64,000 nucleotides of DNA from Streptomyces scabiei 87.22 (GCF_000091305.1 NC_013929.1:9424001-9488000), one strand, 5' to 3'. Counted from the first letter of the stretch, positions 15,068 to 25,395 are shown. Notes: generated from the sequence alone by a model not told the origin. Translations and numbers: made by a program.

Positions 15068-16258
15068 ATGACCCTGCCCACCCCCGCCGTACGCGACCGC
15101 GCCCTCTCCCTGCCGTCCACCCGGCTTCCCGCCTACGTGTACGACATGACGGCCCTGCGCGACCACGCCGCACGGGTGCGGGCAGCCCTCCCGGAACGGG
15201 TCGAGCTGTACTACGCGGCCAAGGCCAACCCCGAGCCGGAGATCCTGGCCGCGCTCGGCCCGTACGTCGACGGCTACGAGGTGGCCTCCGGCGGTGAACT
15301 CGCCCATGTGGCGCAGGCCGTCCCCGGCAGACCGCTGGCCTTCGGCGGGCCCGGCAAGACCCCCGACGAGATCCGGGACGCCCTGGAGCGGGGCGTCGCG
15401 CGCTTCCACGTCGAGAGCGAGCACGAGCTGCGGATGCTCGGCGAACTGGCCCGGCGTGCGGCACCGGCCCGGCCCGTCGGGGTGCTCCTGCGCTTCAACC
15501 TCGCGGTGGCCGACGGCTCACTGGCGGGCAGTGCGCTCGCGATGGGAGGACGTCCCGCCCCGTTCGGCCTGGACCCCGGCCGGGCCGCGGACGTGCTGCG
15601 CCCCCTCACCGACGGCACCCATCCGCACCTGGAACCGCTCGGCGTCCACGCCCACCTGGCGAGCGGGCTCGACGCCCCCTCCCTGCTCTCCGTCGCCCGT
15701 TCGGTCGTGGACTGGGCGACGGCCCTGGACATGCCGGTGCGCGAGGTGAACGTCGGCGGCGGGATGGCCGTGGACTACACCCGCCCCGAGAGCCGCTTCG
15801 CCTGGCAGGAGTACGGCGCGGGCCTCGCCCGGCTCACCGACGCGCACCCGGACCTGACCCTGCGCATCGAGCCGGGCCGGGCGCTGACCGCGTACTGCGG
15901 CTGGTACGCCACCGAGGTGCTGGACGTGAAGCGCAGCCACGGCGAGGAGTTCGCCGTGGTCCGGGGCGGCACCCACCACTTGCGCACCCCCGCCACCAAG
16001 GGGCACGACCAGCCGTGCTCGGTCCTGGCGGTGGAGCGGTGGCCGCACCCGTGGCCGCGTCCGTCGGCCGAGGGGGAGCGCGTCACCCTCGCCGGGCAGT
16101 TGTGCACACCGAAGGACGTCCTCGCGCGTCACGTGCGCGCGCCGGGGCTGCGGGCGGGTGACAGAGTCGCCTTCGCGCTCGCGGGCGCCTACGCCTGGAA
16201 CATCTCGCACCACGACTTCCTCATGCATCCGCACCCCGGGTTCCACATCGTCGACTGA
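15068..16258 (+). CDS. Type III PLP-dependent decarboxylase of the siderophore locus (PvsE/SbnH-like)
   Basis: Fold-type III (alanine-racemase-like) PLP decarboxylase of the ornithine/diaminopimelate family, 396 residues from the ATG at 15068 (GAGGAG 6 nt upstream). In-frame GTGs in the tandem repeat back to 14978 could extend it by 30. Landmarks are YYAAKANPEPEILAAL (PLP lysine), VNVGGGMAVDY (phosphate-binding glycines), RIEPGRALTAY and LAGQLCTPKD (catalytic Cys and Asp). In siderophore clusters such enzymes make the amine or amino-alcohol unit, for example from serine in vibrioferrin or from a citryl-diaminopropionate in staphyloferrin B. It is the last gene of the operon. The substrate is inferred only by analogy. 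Confidence 0.88.
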   Translation: MTLPTPAVRDRALSLPSTRLPAYVYDMTALRDHAARVRAALPERVELYYAAKANPEPEILAALGPYVDGYEVASGGELAHVAQAVPGRPLAFGGPGKTPDEIRDALERGVARFHVESEHELRMLGELARRAAPARPVGVLLRFNLAVADGSLAGSALAMGGRPAPFGLDPGRAADVLRPLTDGTHPHLEPLGVHAHLASGLDAPSLLSVARSVVDWATALDMPVREVNVGGGMAVDYTRPESRFAWQEYGAGLARLTDAHPDLTLRIEPGRALTAYCGWYATEVLDVKRSHGEEFAVVRGGTHHLRTPATKGHDQPCSVLAVERWPHPWPRPSAEGERVTLAGQLCTPKDVLARHVRAPGLRAGDRVAFALAGAYAWNISHHDFLMHPHPGFHIVD

Positions 16259-16320
16259 TCCTCGCCGGCTCCGGCACGGAACCCGACCGCCCGCCCCGCC
16301 CCTCTGAGGGGGTGTGACCG

Positions 16321-16380
16321 TTGACAGGCGGGCAGGCCGGGCGCAGACTCATGCGCACAAGAGAGTGAAGTGAATTTCAC
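16321..16380 (+). promoter_or_regulatory. pobA upstream region: -35-like TTGACA and GTGAATTTCAC palindrome
   Basis: TTGACA stands at 16321-16326 with a weak CAGACT about 18 bp downstream. GTGAA-T-TTCAC, an 11-bp palindrome, lies at 16370-16380, some 65 bp before the pobA start. Position downstream of a promoter suggests a repressor or activator site for 4-hydroxybenzoate control. No regulator gene is adjacent. Confidence 0.4.
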
Positions 16381-16444
16381 CTGACGAACAAAGTCGGTGC
16401 CCCGGGACGGGACGCGGCCCGTCTTCCACGACGAGGAGTACTCC

Positions 16445-17635
16445 ATGCACACCACTGTCGGCATCATCGGCGGCGGCCCGGCGGGGCTGCTGCTGGCCCG
16501 TCTGCTGCACAACGCGGGAATCGACAGTGTGGTTCTGGAACGCAAGGACCGGGCCTACGTCGAGCAGCGCCAGCGCGCCGGAATCCTGGAGCAGGCCACC
16601 GTCGACGTGCTGCGCTCGGCCGGCGCGGGGGCGCGGCTGGACGCCGAGGGCATCCCCCACGACGGCATCGAACTGCGCTACGACGGCCGCGCCCACCGCG
16701 TCGACTTCCCCGGGCTGACCGGCGGACGCCGGGTGTGGGTCTACGCCCAGACCGAGGTCGTCAAGGACCTCATCGCCCTCCAGCTCACCGGCGGCGGCCC
16801 GCTGCTGTTCGAGGCCGAGGTGCACGCCGTGGAGGGGGCCGACACGGACCGGCCGTCGATCCGGTACACCCACGAGGGCCGCGAACAGACCCTGACCTGT
16901 GACTACGTGGTCGGCTGCGACGGTTTCCACGGCGTGGCCCGCGACGCCGTTCCGGACGGAGTGCGCACGACGTACGAGCGGACGTACCCCTACTCCTGGC
17001 TGGGCATCCTCGCCGACGCCCCGCCCGTCTACGACGAGCTGATCTACGCCCATTCCGAGCGCGGCTTCGCGCTGGCCAGCATGCGGTCGCCGTCCGTGAG
17101 CCGCCTCTACCTCCAGGTCCCCAACGGCACCGACCCGGGCGACTGGTCCGACGAGCGGATCTGGGACGAGCTGGACGCCCGCCTCGCGCTCACCGCGAAC
17201 CCCGGCTGGCGGCTCAAGCGCGGGCCCGTCACCTCCAAGGCCGTCCTCCCGATGCGCAGCCACGTCACCGAGCCGATGCGCTACGGCCGGGTCTTCCTGG
17301 CCGGCGACGCGGCGCACATCGTGCCGCCCACCGGCGCCAAGGGGCTCAACCTCGCGGCGACCGACGTCATCGTGCTCGCCCGCGCCTTCGCCCGGCTCAG
17401 GGAGACCGGGTCCACCGAGCTGCTGGACGCCTACTCGGACACCTGTCTGCGCCGGGTCTGGCGGGCCGAGCACTTCTCGTACTTCATGACCACGACCCTC
17501 CACGCGGACCCGGACCAGTCACCGTTCGAGACGAGGCTCCAGCTCGCCCAGCTCGACCGGGTCGCCACCTCGCGTCACGCAGCGGCCGAACTCGCGGAGA
17601 ACTACACGGGGCTGTCGCTGGGGACCGGCTCCTGA
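16445..17635 (+). CDS. pobA: 4-hydroxybenzoate 3-monooxygenase
   Basis: FAD-dependent class A aromatic hydroxylase converting 4-hydroxybenzoate to protocatechuate with NAD(P)H and O2, the entry to the beta-ketoadipate pathway. 396 residues, the usual length (~394). Landmarks: the FAD-binding GIIGGGPAGLLLARLL at the N-terminus, QRQRAGILEQATVDVLR, the CDGFHG (DG motif) near residue 160 and GRVFLAGDAAHIVPPTGAKG (GD motif). The ATG at 16445 follows GAGGAG at 6-7 nt. It is a single gene with a strong terminator behind it. The pca genes for protocatechuate breakdown must lie elsewhere. Confidence 0.95.
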   Translation: MHTTVGIIGGGPAGLLLARLLHNAGIDSVVLERKDRAYVEQRQRAGILEQATVDVLRSAGAGARLDAEGIPHDGIELRYDGRAHRVDFPGLTGGRRVWVYAQTEVVKDLIALQLTGGGPLLFEAEVHAVEGADTDRPSIRYTHEGREQTLTCDYVVGCDGFHGVARDAVPDGVRTTYERTYPYSWLGILADAPPVYDELIYAHSERGFALASMRSPSVSRLYLQVPNGTDPGDWSDERIWDELDARLALTANPGWRLKRGPVTSKAVLPMRSHVTEPMRYGRVFLAGDAAHIVPPTGAKGLNLAATDVIVLARAFARLRETGSTELLDAYSDTCLRRVWRAEHFSYFMTTTLHADPDQSPFETRLQLAQLDRVATSRHAAAELAENYTGLSLGTGS

Positions 17636-17686
17636 CCGGGCTGCCGGCCCGGATCCCCCGACGGGGCCGGTGACCGGCGGGGACGA

Positions 17687-17738
17687 CATCGAGGGGTGGG
17701 CGTCGAACGGAAATCCGTTCGACGCCCACCCCTCGATG
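17687..17738. terminator. Bidirectional hairpin terminator between pobA and the DUF6479 gene
   Basis: A perfect 24-bp stem (17687-17710 with 17715-17738) closes on a 4-nt AAAT loop. It lies between two convergent genes, as expected for a shared intrinsic-type terminator, though there is no long T tract (typical of Streptomyces). Confidence 0.85.
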
Positions 17739-17792
17739 CCTTCGGTCGTGCCCGACGCACTCGGCGCCGCTGTGGGCCGGGTGGCCCCGGCG

Positions 17793-18155
17793 TCAGTGCG
17801 CGCCCAGGCCGCCGCTGCCGAAGCCGCCGCTGCTCTTTCCGCTCCAGCGCGGCCGCTTCTTGTCCTCGCTCGGCCGGGTCCCCTGGTTGCCGTGCACCTC
17901 GTACGGGGTCAGCCGGCGGTCGCTCTGCGGGATCTCGTCCGGTTCACGGTTCAGCTGCTCCTCGCGGACGGGGCCGCTCTCGGGGAGCCGGGGCTGCTCG
18001 TCGGGGCGGGGCCGGCGCGGCTCACGAGCGCGTACGCGGGCGCCCAGCCACAGGGCGCCGATGAGCATGGCGACCACCACGAGGCCTGCCACGAACGGGG
18101 CGGCACCGGCCAGGACGCTTCGTTCTGCGGCTATATCGGTCCATTCCATGTTCAT
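17793..18155 (-). CDS. DUF6479-like single-pass membrane protein
   Basis: 120 residues from the ATG at 18155. There is a short extracytoplasmic N-terminus, one membrane helix (FVAGLVVVAMLIGALWLGAR, about residues 18-37), then a long hydrophilic Pro/Arg/Glu-rich cytoplasmic tail with LTPYEVHGNQGTRPS and a Gly/Ser-rich end. This layout and the YEVHGNQG-like stretch fit the Streptomyces DUF6479 family, which has no known function. The ribosome binding site is weak (GGGGGT ~11 nt upstream); an ATG at 18149 is an alternative. It is convergent with pobA. Confidence 0.75.
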   Translation of the reverse strand: MNMEWTDIAAERSVLAGAAPFVAGLVVVAMLIGALWLGARVRAREPRRPRPDEQPRLPESGPVREEQLNREPDEIPQSDRRLTPYEVHGNQGTRPSEDKKRPRWSGKSSGGFGSGGLGAH

Positions 18156-18318
18156 AAGGGATGAATACCCCCAATGTGTCGAGTGAACCGGCCCGCTTCG
18201 ACCGGCTCGTGCCCGGGTGCCCGGTCCGGACCTCCTGAAACGGAACCCCTCGAACCGCCTGCCGGGCGGATCCCGGAGGCCCGTGTTTGGCGGGAGGGGC
18301 ACCGGCTACCCGCCCGGG

Positions 18319-18696
18319 GTGACCACGACGACGACATCCCAGCAGGAACTCATCAAATTCCTGGAAGACCGCTTCGCCTGTGCGCAGGCGTGCACCGAGT
18401 GCGCGCGGGAGTGCGCCCTGCGGGCGAGCCTGGTCGACCCCGACGGCCCCGAGGCCGAGGAGAAGACGCGCCGCAAGGGCATCATGTGCGCGGAGGTGTG
18501 CGACGCCACGTGCAGGGCGCTCTCCGAGGAGGCCAACCTCGACGAGGCGGCCATCCGCCTCCAGGTGGAGTGGTGCCGCACCGTCGCCCTGGAGTGCGCG
18601 CGCGCCTTCGACGCATCCTCCGGTGCCCAGGACGGTGCCGAGGCGTGCCGCGCGTGCGCCCGGGCCTGCACGGACTTCCTGGCCACCCTCCGCTGA
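18319..18696 (+). CDS. Cys-rich four-helix copper-binding protein (DUF326/Csp3-like)
   Basis: 125 residues from the GTG at 18319. Twelve cysteines are arranged helix-wise as CxxxCxxCxxxC (FACAQACTECAREC), CxxxCxxxC (CAEVCDATC), CxxxxxxxC, and CxxCxxxC near the C-terminus. This is the pattern of the DUF326 four-helix bundle and of copper storage proteins (Csp3), which line the bundle core with Cys to hold many Cu(I) ions. No Tat or Sec signal is present, so it should be cytosolic like Csp3. No copper sensor or ATPase is adjacent. A buffer or storage role for Cu(I) is inferred. Confidence 0.85.
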   Translation: MTTTTTSQQELIKFLEDRFACAQACTECARECALRASLVDPDGPEAEEKTRRKGIMCAEVCDATCRALSEEANLDEAAIRLQVEWCRTVALECARAFDASSGAQDGAEACRACARACTDFLATLR

Positions 18697-18742
18697 GCCC
18701 AGGGCGCCGGAAAAGGCCCCCGCTCCCGCTGTTCCCAATTAC

Positions 18743-18756
18743 TGGAACACGTTCTA
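18743..18756. promoter_or_regulatory. KstR-like operator
   Basis: TGGAACACGTTCTA fits the TnnAACnnGTTnnA consensus of KstR, the TetR-family repressor of actinobacterial steroid catabolism, and is part of a longer near-palindrome ACTGGAACACGTTCTAG. It lies 44 bp before a FadE26-type acyl-CoA dehydrogenase, a class of gene controlled by KstR in mycobacteria and rhodococci. Confidence 0.7.
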
Positions 18757-18799
18757 GCGTGTGCGCCGTCAGGTCCGCCCTGGGGAGCCTGGAGGCGCC

Positions 18800-19978
18800 G
18801 TGCACCTCGAATACACGCCCGAGCAGCAGCGGCTGCGCACCGAACTGCGCACCTACTTCGCCGAGTTGGTTCCGGAGGGCGCCTACACCCGCCACGCCGA
18901 CCCGGCCGCGCAGAAGCGCTTCTACCGCGCGACCATCCGCCGGCTCGGCACCGACGGCTGGCTCGGCGTGGGCTGGCCGAAGGAGTACGGCGGACGCGGG
19001 CTGACCGCGATCGAGCAGTTCATCTTCTTCGACGAGGCCGCCCAGGCGGGCGTCCCGCTGCCCCTGATGGCACTCAACACGGTCGGCCCGACGATCATGC
19101 AGTTCGGCACCGAGGAGCAGAAGGCGTACTTCCTGCCCCGGATCCTCTCCGGCGAGCTGGACTTCGCCATCGGCTACAGCGAACCCGACGCCGGTACGGA
19201 CCTGGCCTCGCTGAAGACACGCGCGGTCCGGGACGGCGACCACTACGTCGTCGACGGGCAGAAGATCTGGACCACCAACGGCGACACCGCCGACTGGGTG
19301 TGGCTCGCCGTCCGCACCGACCCCGACGCCCCGCCCCACAAGGGCATCACGATGCTCCTCGTCCCGACCACGGAGCCCGGCTACTCCTGCACCCTCATCA
19401 ACACCCTCGCCTCCCACGACACCACCGCCAGCTACTACGAGAACATCCGCGTCCCCGTCTCCCGCCGCGTCGGCGAGGAGAACAAGGGCTGGCGGCTGAT
19501 CACCAACCAGCTCAACCACGAACGCGTCACCCTCGCCGCCCACGGCACCATGGCCATCCGCTCCCTGCACAACGTCCAGCGCTGGGCCATGGAGACCAAG
19601 CTCGCCGACGGCCGCCGCGTCATCGACCTGCCCTGGGTCCGCCGCCGCCTCGCCCAGACCCACACCCGGCTCGACGCCCTCAAACTCCTCAACTGGCGCA
19701 TGGTCAGTGCCCTGCAGGAGGGCACCCTCACCCCGCAGGACGCCTCCGCCGTGAAGGTCTACGGCTCCGAGGCCCGCCGCGACGCCTACGCCTGGCTCAT
19801 GGAGATCGTCGCCGCCGCCGGCGCCCTCAAGGAGGGTTCCGCGGGCACCGTCCTGCACGGCGAACTCGAACGCGGCTACCGCTCGGCCGTCATCTTCACC
19901 TTCGGCGGCGGCAACAACGAGATCCAGCGCGAGATCATCTCGTGGATCGGCCTCGGCATGCCCAGAGTACGGCGCTAG
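18800..19978 (+). CDS. FadE26/ChsE4-like acyl-CoA dehydrogenase subunit
   Basis: 392-residue acyl-CoA dehydrogenase. The GTG at 18800 follows GGAGG at 5 nt. Stretches such as GYSEPDAGTDLASLKTRAV, GQKIWTTNGDTADWVWLAVR, VGEENKGWRLITNQLNHERV and TFGGGNNEIQREII follow the mycobacterial FadE26 (ChsE4) pattern. In steroid-degrading actinobacteria FadE26 works as one half of an alpha2beta2 enzyme with FadE27, oxidising the side-chain CoA thioester of sterols. Here the KstR-like box supports a steroid role. However, the expected partner is not downstream: the gene is followed directly by low-information sequence and the stress island. Whether it works with a partner encoded elsewhere cannot be seen. 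Confidence 0.85.
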   Translation: MHLEYTPEQQRLRTELRTYFAELVPEGAYTRHADPAAQKRFYRATIRRLGTDGWLGVGWPKEYGGRGLTAIEQFIFFDEAAQAGVPLPLMALNTVGPTIMQFGTEEQKAYFLPRILSGELDFAIGYSEPDAGTDLASLKTRAVRDGDHYVVDGQKIWTTNGDTADWVWLAVRTDPDAPPHKGITMLLVPTTEPGYSCTLINTLASHDTTASYYENIRVPVSRRVGEENKGWRLITNQLNHERVTLAAHGTMAIRSLHNVQRWAMETKLADGRRVIDLPWVRRRLAQTHTRLDALKLLNWRMVSALQEGTLTPQDASAVKVYGSEARRDAYAWLMEIVAAAGALKEGSAGTVLHGELERGYRSAVIFTFGGGNNEIQREIISWIGLGMPRVRR

Positions 19979-20315
19979 CTGTATGTGACGAGGACTTTTG
20001 GTTGGCACAAAAGAGAGATAGATGGCACCAAGATCACGGGTGTTGTCACACGTGCCGGCGCATCACCTCGATTCATGTGGCTCGGGCCGCGTTCGATCGG
20101 TCGCGGGGATACGGGATTCCGAGGCTCATGCCGCTGCCACTGGTGATGTGGCTGCTGCCAGACGAGGTTTCGAGTTACACGGCGCGGAGGAACCGCTCGG
20201 AGCAGGACACTCGCGGTGTGCGGCAGGCCATCGTCTGACGAGCCATGTCGGCGGACCGCATCCTGCTCCCCGTGGGATGGGGACAGCGGAGCCGGCCCCC
20301 CGGTGGGTGGGCGCC
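19979..20315. other. Gene-free junction downstream of the acyl-CoA dehydrogenase
   Basis: About 340 bp without a convincing gene. The first ~70 bp are much lower in GC (TTTTGGTTGGCACAAAAGAG and following) than the flanks, and short open frames on both strands give no recognisable protein. I read it as an insertion scar or remnant at the left border of the stress island. No direct repeat, tRNA or integrase is visible to prove it. Confidence 0.5.
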
Positions 20316-22094
20316 TCAACCGGGTCCACCCAGCATGATCTTCCACACCCGGGTCGCGACCTGCAGGTTGAGGCGGTCCTCCACGTTCGTGAGGTCATGG
20401 CCGCTGATTTCACGGATGCGCTGGAGCCGGTAGCGGAGCGTGCTGCGGTGGATCGTGAGGGAGTCGGCGGTCTCGGCGTAGTTGCCGCCGCAGTCGAAGT
20501 ACCGGGACAGGGTCTCCACGAGCGCCGTGCGGTGCCGGCCGTCGTAGTCGGTGAGCTGTCCGAGCCATTCTTGAACGAATGCCTCAAGCTCCCGGTATTC
20601 GTTGCCGGGCCCCAGGATGCGGTAGAGGCCCAGATTGTCGAAGAACGTCGTGCCGTATCGCTTTCGGGACCGGCGGCGTACCTCCAGGGCACGCAGTGCC
20701 TCTTGGTAGCGGCCGGGGATACCGTCCGGGGTGTCGCAGCGGGCGCTCACCCCGATCGTCCCGTCGTTTGTTCCGGTCTCCCGGGCGAGCGCCTCGTACA
20801 AGGCGTGTTCGTGGGGCCTGCCCTCGGCGACCAGGACCACGTGGTCGGAACGCCGAGTCACCAATGACGGCATGCCCACGGCCGACGCCACCCGGCCCAC
20901 GGTCCGCGCGAATGCGTCGTCGGAGACCTGGCTCTTCCACTGCACGACGACCACGTACTGGATACGGTGCAGGTCGTGCCCGAACGCCTCTGACCGGGCG
21001 TAGGCGCTCGTCTCGTCCGTGCCCCCCAGAAGATCGTCGACCAGTTCGCGGTGCAGTCGCAGCTCCACCTCCGCCAGGTGGCGCAGATGCGACATTTCCA
21101 GGGCGAGTGAGATGGCGGCGTGCTCCAAGGCGAACAGGGTGTACTCGTCGGCGTCGTCCAGGGGATCGACCAGGGCCAGCACTCCGAGGACCTCACCGCG
21201 TGGGCGTAGCACGGAGATGAGCCGGTCCTTGATGCGCACGGGTCCGCCCCTTCGGGCGACCTCCCGGAGCATCTCCTCACGGCGTGCGGGGTCCGGTTCC
21301 GGATAGGGGTCGGGCCGACCGGGACCGGTCCAGGACCGCAGTCGGCCGAAGCGGTCCTCCACCAGAACCGGAAAGCCGGTGAGCTCATGCACTGCGCTGG
21401 TGATGGCCTCCTCGCCGCCTCCCGAGGCCGTGACCTCGGCGAGGGCCTCGTGCACGGCCCGCTGATATCCCGTCTCGACCACGAGGGAGATCAGCCGCCG
21501 CTGGAGGGTTGCCCGCTCTCGTCGCAGTCGGTGCAGCTCCAGCGCGTCTTCCTGCCGGCGGCGGTGCGCGACGGCGACCGACAGGGCTGCGGCGGTGAGG
21601 CGTACCAGTACGGCGAGCAGGAATTGCTGGGCATGGGTGGGCCGGGAGCGAGACGTCACCAGGAGGTAGCCGTGCAGTCCACCGGGTCCGTGCAGGGCCA
21701 GGGCTCGGCCCCGTGACCGGCCGGGAACTGCGACGGGGCCGTCCTGCCCCGTCAGCTCTCGCACCGTCCGGTCGACGGCCGGCGCAGGGTCCGGCCTGCC
21801 CTGCGGGCTGGAGACCAGCCGGCCGTGCACCCTGAGGTATCCGGCCTCGGCTCTGTACGGGCCGACGGCCGACAGGTGGTCCATGGCCAGGCGCAGGATC
21901 TCGCCTTCGTTCCGGCTGTCGAACAGGAGGCGGGAGATTGCCAGCAGTTCGTGGGGAGGGTCGGCCGGGCTGGGAAGGTGCGGGCGGGACCCTCTCCACG
22001 AGGCCGTCGGGTGCCGCCCGGGACGGCCCCGTGGAAGGCTGCCTTCCTGGTCGGGACGGCCTCGGCGCATGTTCCGGGCCCAGCGGCCGACCAT
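20316..22094 (-). CDS. PucR/CdaR-family transcriptional regulator with GAF-like sensor
   Basis: 592 residues. The N-terminal part (about 45-200) looks like a GAF-type sensor (ELLAISRLLFDSRNEGEILR). There is a short coiled coil near 195-225 (RRRQEDALELHRLRRERATL). A second sensor segment and a GGDEF-like CdaR region follow, and a C-terminal PucR HTH (YFDCGGNYAETADSLTIHRS TLRYRL, last ~70 residues) ends the protein. Such regulators usually activate neighbouring operons. It is divergent from the general-stress/chaperone operon with 220 bp between starts, so that operon is the likely target. The ATG at 22094 follows GGGAG at 7 nt. The signal is unknown. Confidence 0.87.
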   Translation of the reverse strand: MVGRWARNMRRGRPDQEGSLPRGRPGRHPTASWRGSRPHLPSPADPPHELLAISRLLFDSRNEGEILRLAMDHLSAVGPYRAEAGYLRVHGRLVSSPQGRPDPAPAVDRTVRELTGQDGPVAVPGRSRGRALALHGPGGLHGYLLVTSRSRPTHAQQFLLAVLVRLTAAALSVAVAHRRRQEDALELHRLRRERATLQRRLISLVVETGYQRAVHEALAEVTASGGGEEAITSAVHELTGFPVLVEDRFGRLRSWTGPGRPDPYPEPDPARREEMLREVARRGGPVRIKDRLISVLRPRGEVLGVLALVDPLDDADEYTLFALEHAAISLALEMSHLRHLAEVELRLHRELVDDLLGGTDETSAYARSEAFGHDLHRIQYVVVVQWKSQVSDDAFARTVGRVASAVGMPSLVTRRSDHVVLVAEGRPHEHALYEALARETGTNDGTIGVSARCDTPDGIPGRYQEALRALEVRRRSRKRYGTTFFDNLGLYRILGPGNEYRELEAFVQEWLGQLTDYDGRHRTALVETLSRYFDCGGNYAETADSLTIHRSTLRYRLQRIREISGHDLTNVEDRLNLQVATRVWKIMLGGPG

Positions 22095-22314
22095 GGGATC
22101 ACTCCCTTTCCCGAGCCCGCAGAGAGGTGGGCGGCCTTCGCGTACCCCGCTGCGACCGGCTCACCCCCGGCTCTTCGGAGTTTTCCGCCTCGTGCTCGCG
22201 GGGGGACGGGCTCCGTCGTTCTTCGACCTGCCGGGCGCAGGCGTAGAGCTCCTCGGTTCGCGAGCCTGGGGTGTGCCGTGGGCGGCCGTGCCCGTCGGCA
22301 GGAAGGACTGGGCG

Positions 22315-22803
22315 ATGACCGAGCAGCCTCGCAGGCCCGTTGCCGCGTACGAGACGTACCAGGAGGCCGAACGCGCCGTCGACCACCTCTCGGACCAGGG
22401 GTTTCCCGTGGAGAGGGTGGCCATCATCGGCCAGGACGTCCGCCTCGTCGAACAGGTCGTCGGCCGTATGGACTACGGCAGGGCCGCCCTGCACGGTGCG
22501 GCGAGTGGGGCCCTTCCCGGTGCGCTGATCGGCTGGCTCTTCGGCTTGGTCGACTGGGTGGACCCGCTCGTCTCCGCCCTGCTCGTCGCCCTCTACGGCC
22601 TGATTTTCGGGGCGGTCGTGGGCGCGCTGTTCGGTCTGCTCCTGTACGCCCTGCAGGGCGGCCACCGGGACTTCGCCTCGGTCCGCTCGATGGAGCCCGG
22701 CCGGTACGACGTCGTCGTGGACGAAGAGGTCGCCGACGAGGCCGTACGGCTGCTCGGCGGGCTGCAGACCACCGGCGTCGGCGGACGTCCCGCCCGTACA
22801 TGA
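22315..22803 (+). CDS. General stress protein 17M-like membrane protein
   Basis: 162 residues; the ATG at 22315 follows GGAAGG. The N-terminal ~55 residues (PVAAYETYQEAERAVDHLSD, FPVERVAIIGQDVRLVEQV) are the GSP17M-like alpha/beta domain found in bacterial general stress proteins. A glycine-rich hydrophobic hairpin follows (ASGALPGALIGWLFG and LYGLIFGAVVGALFGLLLYA), then a C-terminal strand-helix (GRYDVVVDEEVADEAVRLLG). It is likely an inner-membrane protein induced by stress; the biochemical role is unknown. It opens the operon leading into dnaK, 51 bp before the dnaK start. Confidence 0.8.
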   Translation: MTEQPRRPVAAYETYQEAERAVDHLSDQGFPVERVAIIGQDVRLVEQVVGRMDYGRAALHGAASGALPGALIGWLFGLVDWVDPLVSALLVALYGLIFGAVVGALFGLLLYALQGGHRDFASVRSMEPGRYDVVVDEEVADEAVRLLGGLQTTGVGGRPART

Positions 22804-22854
22804 ACGATCGGACCGCGGCTGCGGCGCATGCCGCCGCACCGGGAGGAGTTCCTC

Positions 22855-24762
<1,908 letters not shown>

Positions 24763-24771
24763 GGAACCGCC

Positions 24772-25389
24772 ATGCCGATCCACCCCAGGGAATCCGACCC
24801 GGCCGTGCCGGACCCGGCCGACCCGGCTCCGGAGGGCGCCGTAAGCCCTCTTGGAGGGGATCTTCCGCGCTCGGGCCCGCCGACCGGGCCGGAGTCCGAC
24901 GCGGATGAGGAACCCGGCCCGGACGCGGCCGGCGGCCCCGCCCCGTCCGAGGACGAGCACAGGGTCGAGCTCAAGGAACTCGAGGACCGCTGGCGGCGTG
25001 CGCTCGCCGACCTCGACAACCTCCGCAAGCGCCACACCAGGGAACTGGCGCGGGAGCGAACGTCCGAGCGGTCCCGCACAGCCGCTGCCTTCCTGCCCGT
25101 CCTGGACAACCTCGAACTCGCCCTGACGCATGCCGGATCCGATCCCGGCGCGATCGTGGAGGGCGTCCGGGCGGTGCGCGATCAGGGGGTGAACGTCCTC
25201 GAACTGCTCGGCTACCCGCGGCACGCGGAGACCGGCGTCGCCTTCGACCCGGCCAGGCACGAGGTGGTCGGTGTCGTCCAGGACCCCGACGCCCCACCGG
25301 GCACGGTCGTCGAGGTGCTCCGCCCGGGCTACGGGGACGGCGAACGCCAGCTGAGGCCCGCCGCCGTGACGGTCGCGAAGCGGGAGTGA
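24772..25389 (+). CDS. grpE: Nucleotide exchange factor GrpE
   Basis: 205 residues. A disordered acidic/Pro-rich N-terminus (~1-60) leads to a coiled-coil helix (ELKELEDRWRRALADLDNLR KRHTREL), a helical bundle (LPVLDNLELALTHAGSDPGA) and the beta-wing (GYPRHAETGVAFDPARHEVV then PPGTVVEVLRPGY), the GrpE order. It drives ADP release from DnaK. It sits 9 bp after dnaK and 6 bp before the J-protein gene, so it is cotranscribed and probably dedicated to the DnaK of this island. Confidence 0.93.
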   Translation: MPIHPRESDPAVPDPADPAPEGAVSPLGGDLPRSGPPTGPESDADEEPGPDAAGGPAPSEDEHRVELKELEDRWRRALADLDNLRKRHTRELARERTSERSRTAAAFLPVLDNLELALTHAGSDPGAIVEGVRAVRDQGVNVLELLGYPRHAETGVAFDPARHEVVGVVQDPDAPPGTVVEVLRPGYGDGERQLRPAAVTVAKRE

Positions 25390-25395
25390 CCGGTC

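Noticed and set aside
22828..22850. GC-rich hairpin (GCGGCGCATGCCGCCGC) just before dnaK as a terminator or thermometer
   Set aside because: The stem is short and of the kind expected by chance at this GC content; no supporting layout around the ribosome binding site.
22095..22854. Search for HAIR (CTTGAGT-N7-ACTCAAG) or CIRCE operators before the chaperone operon
   Set aside because: Neither motif is visible in the promoter region or before dnaK, so HspR or HrcA control is not claimed.
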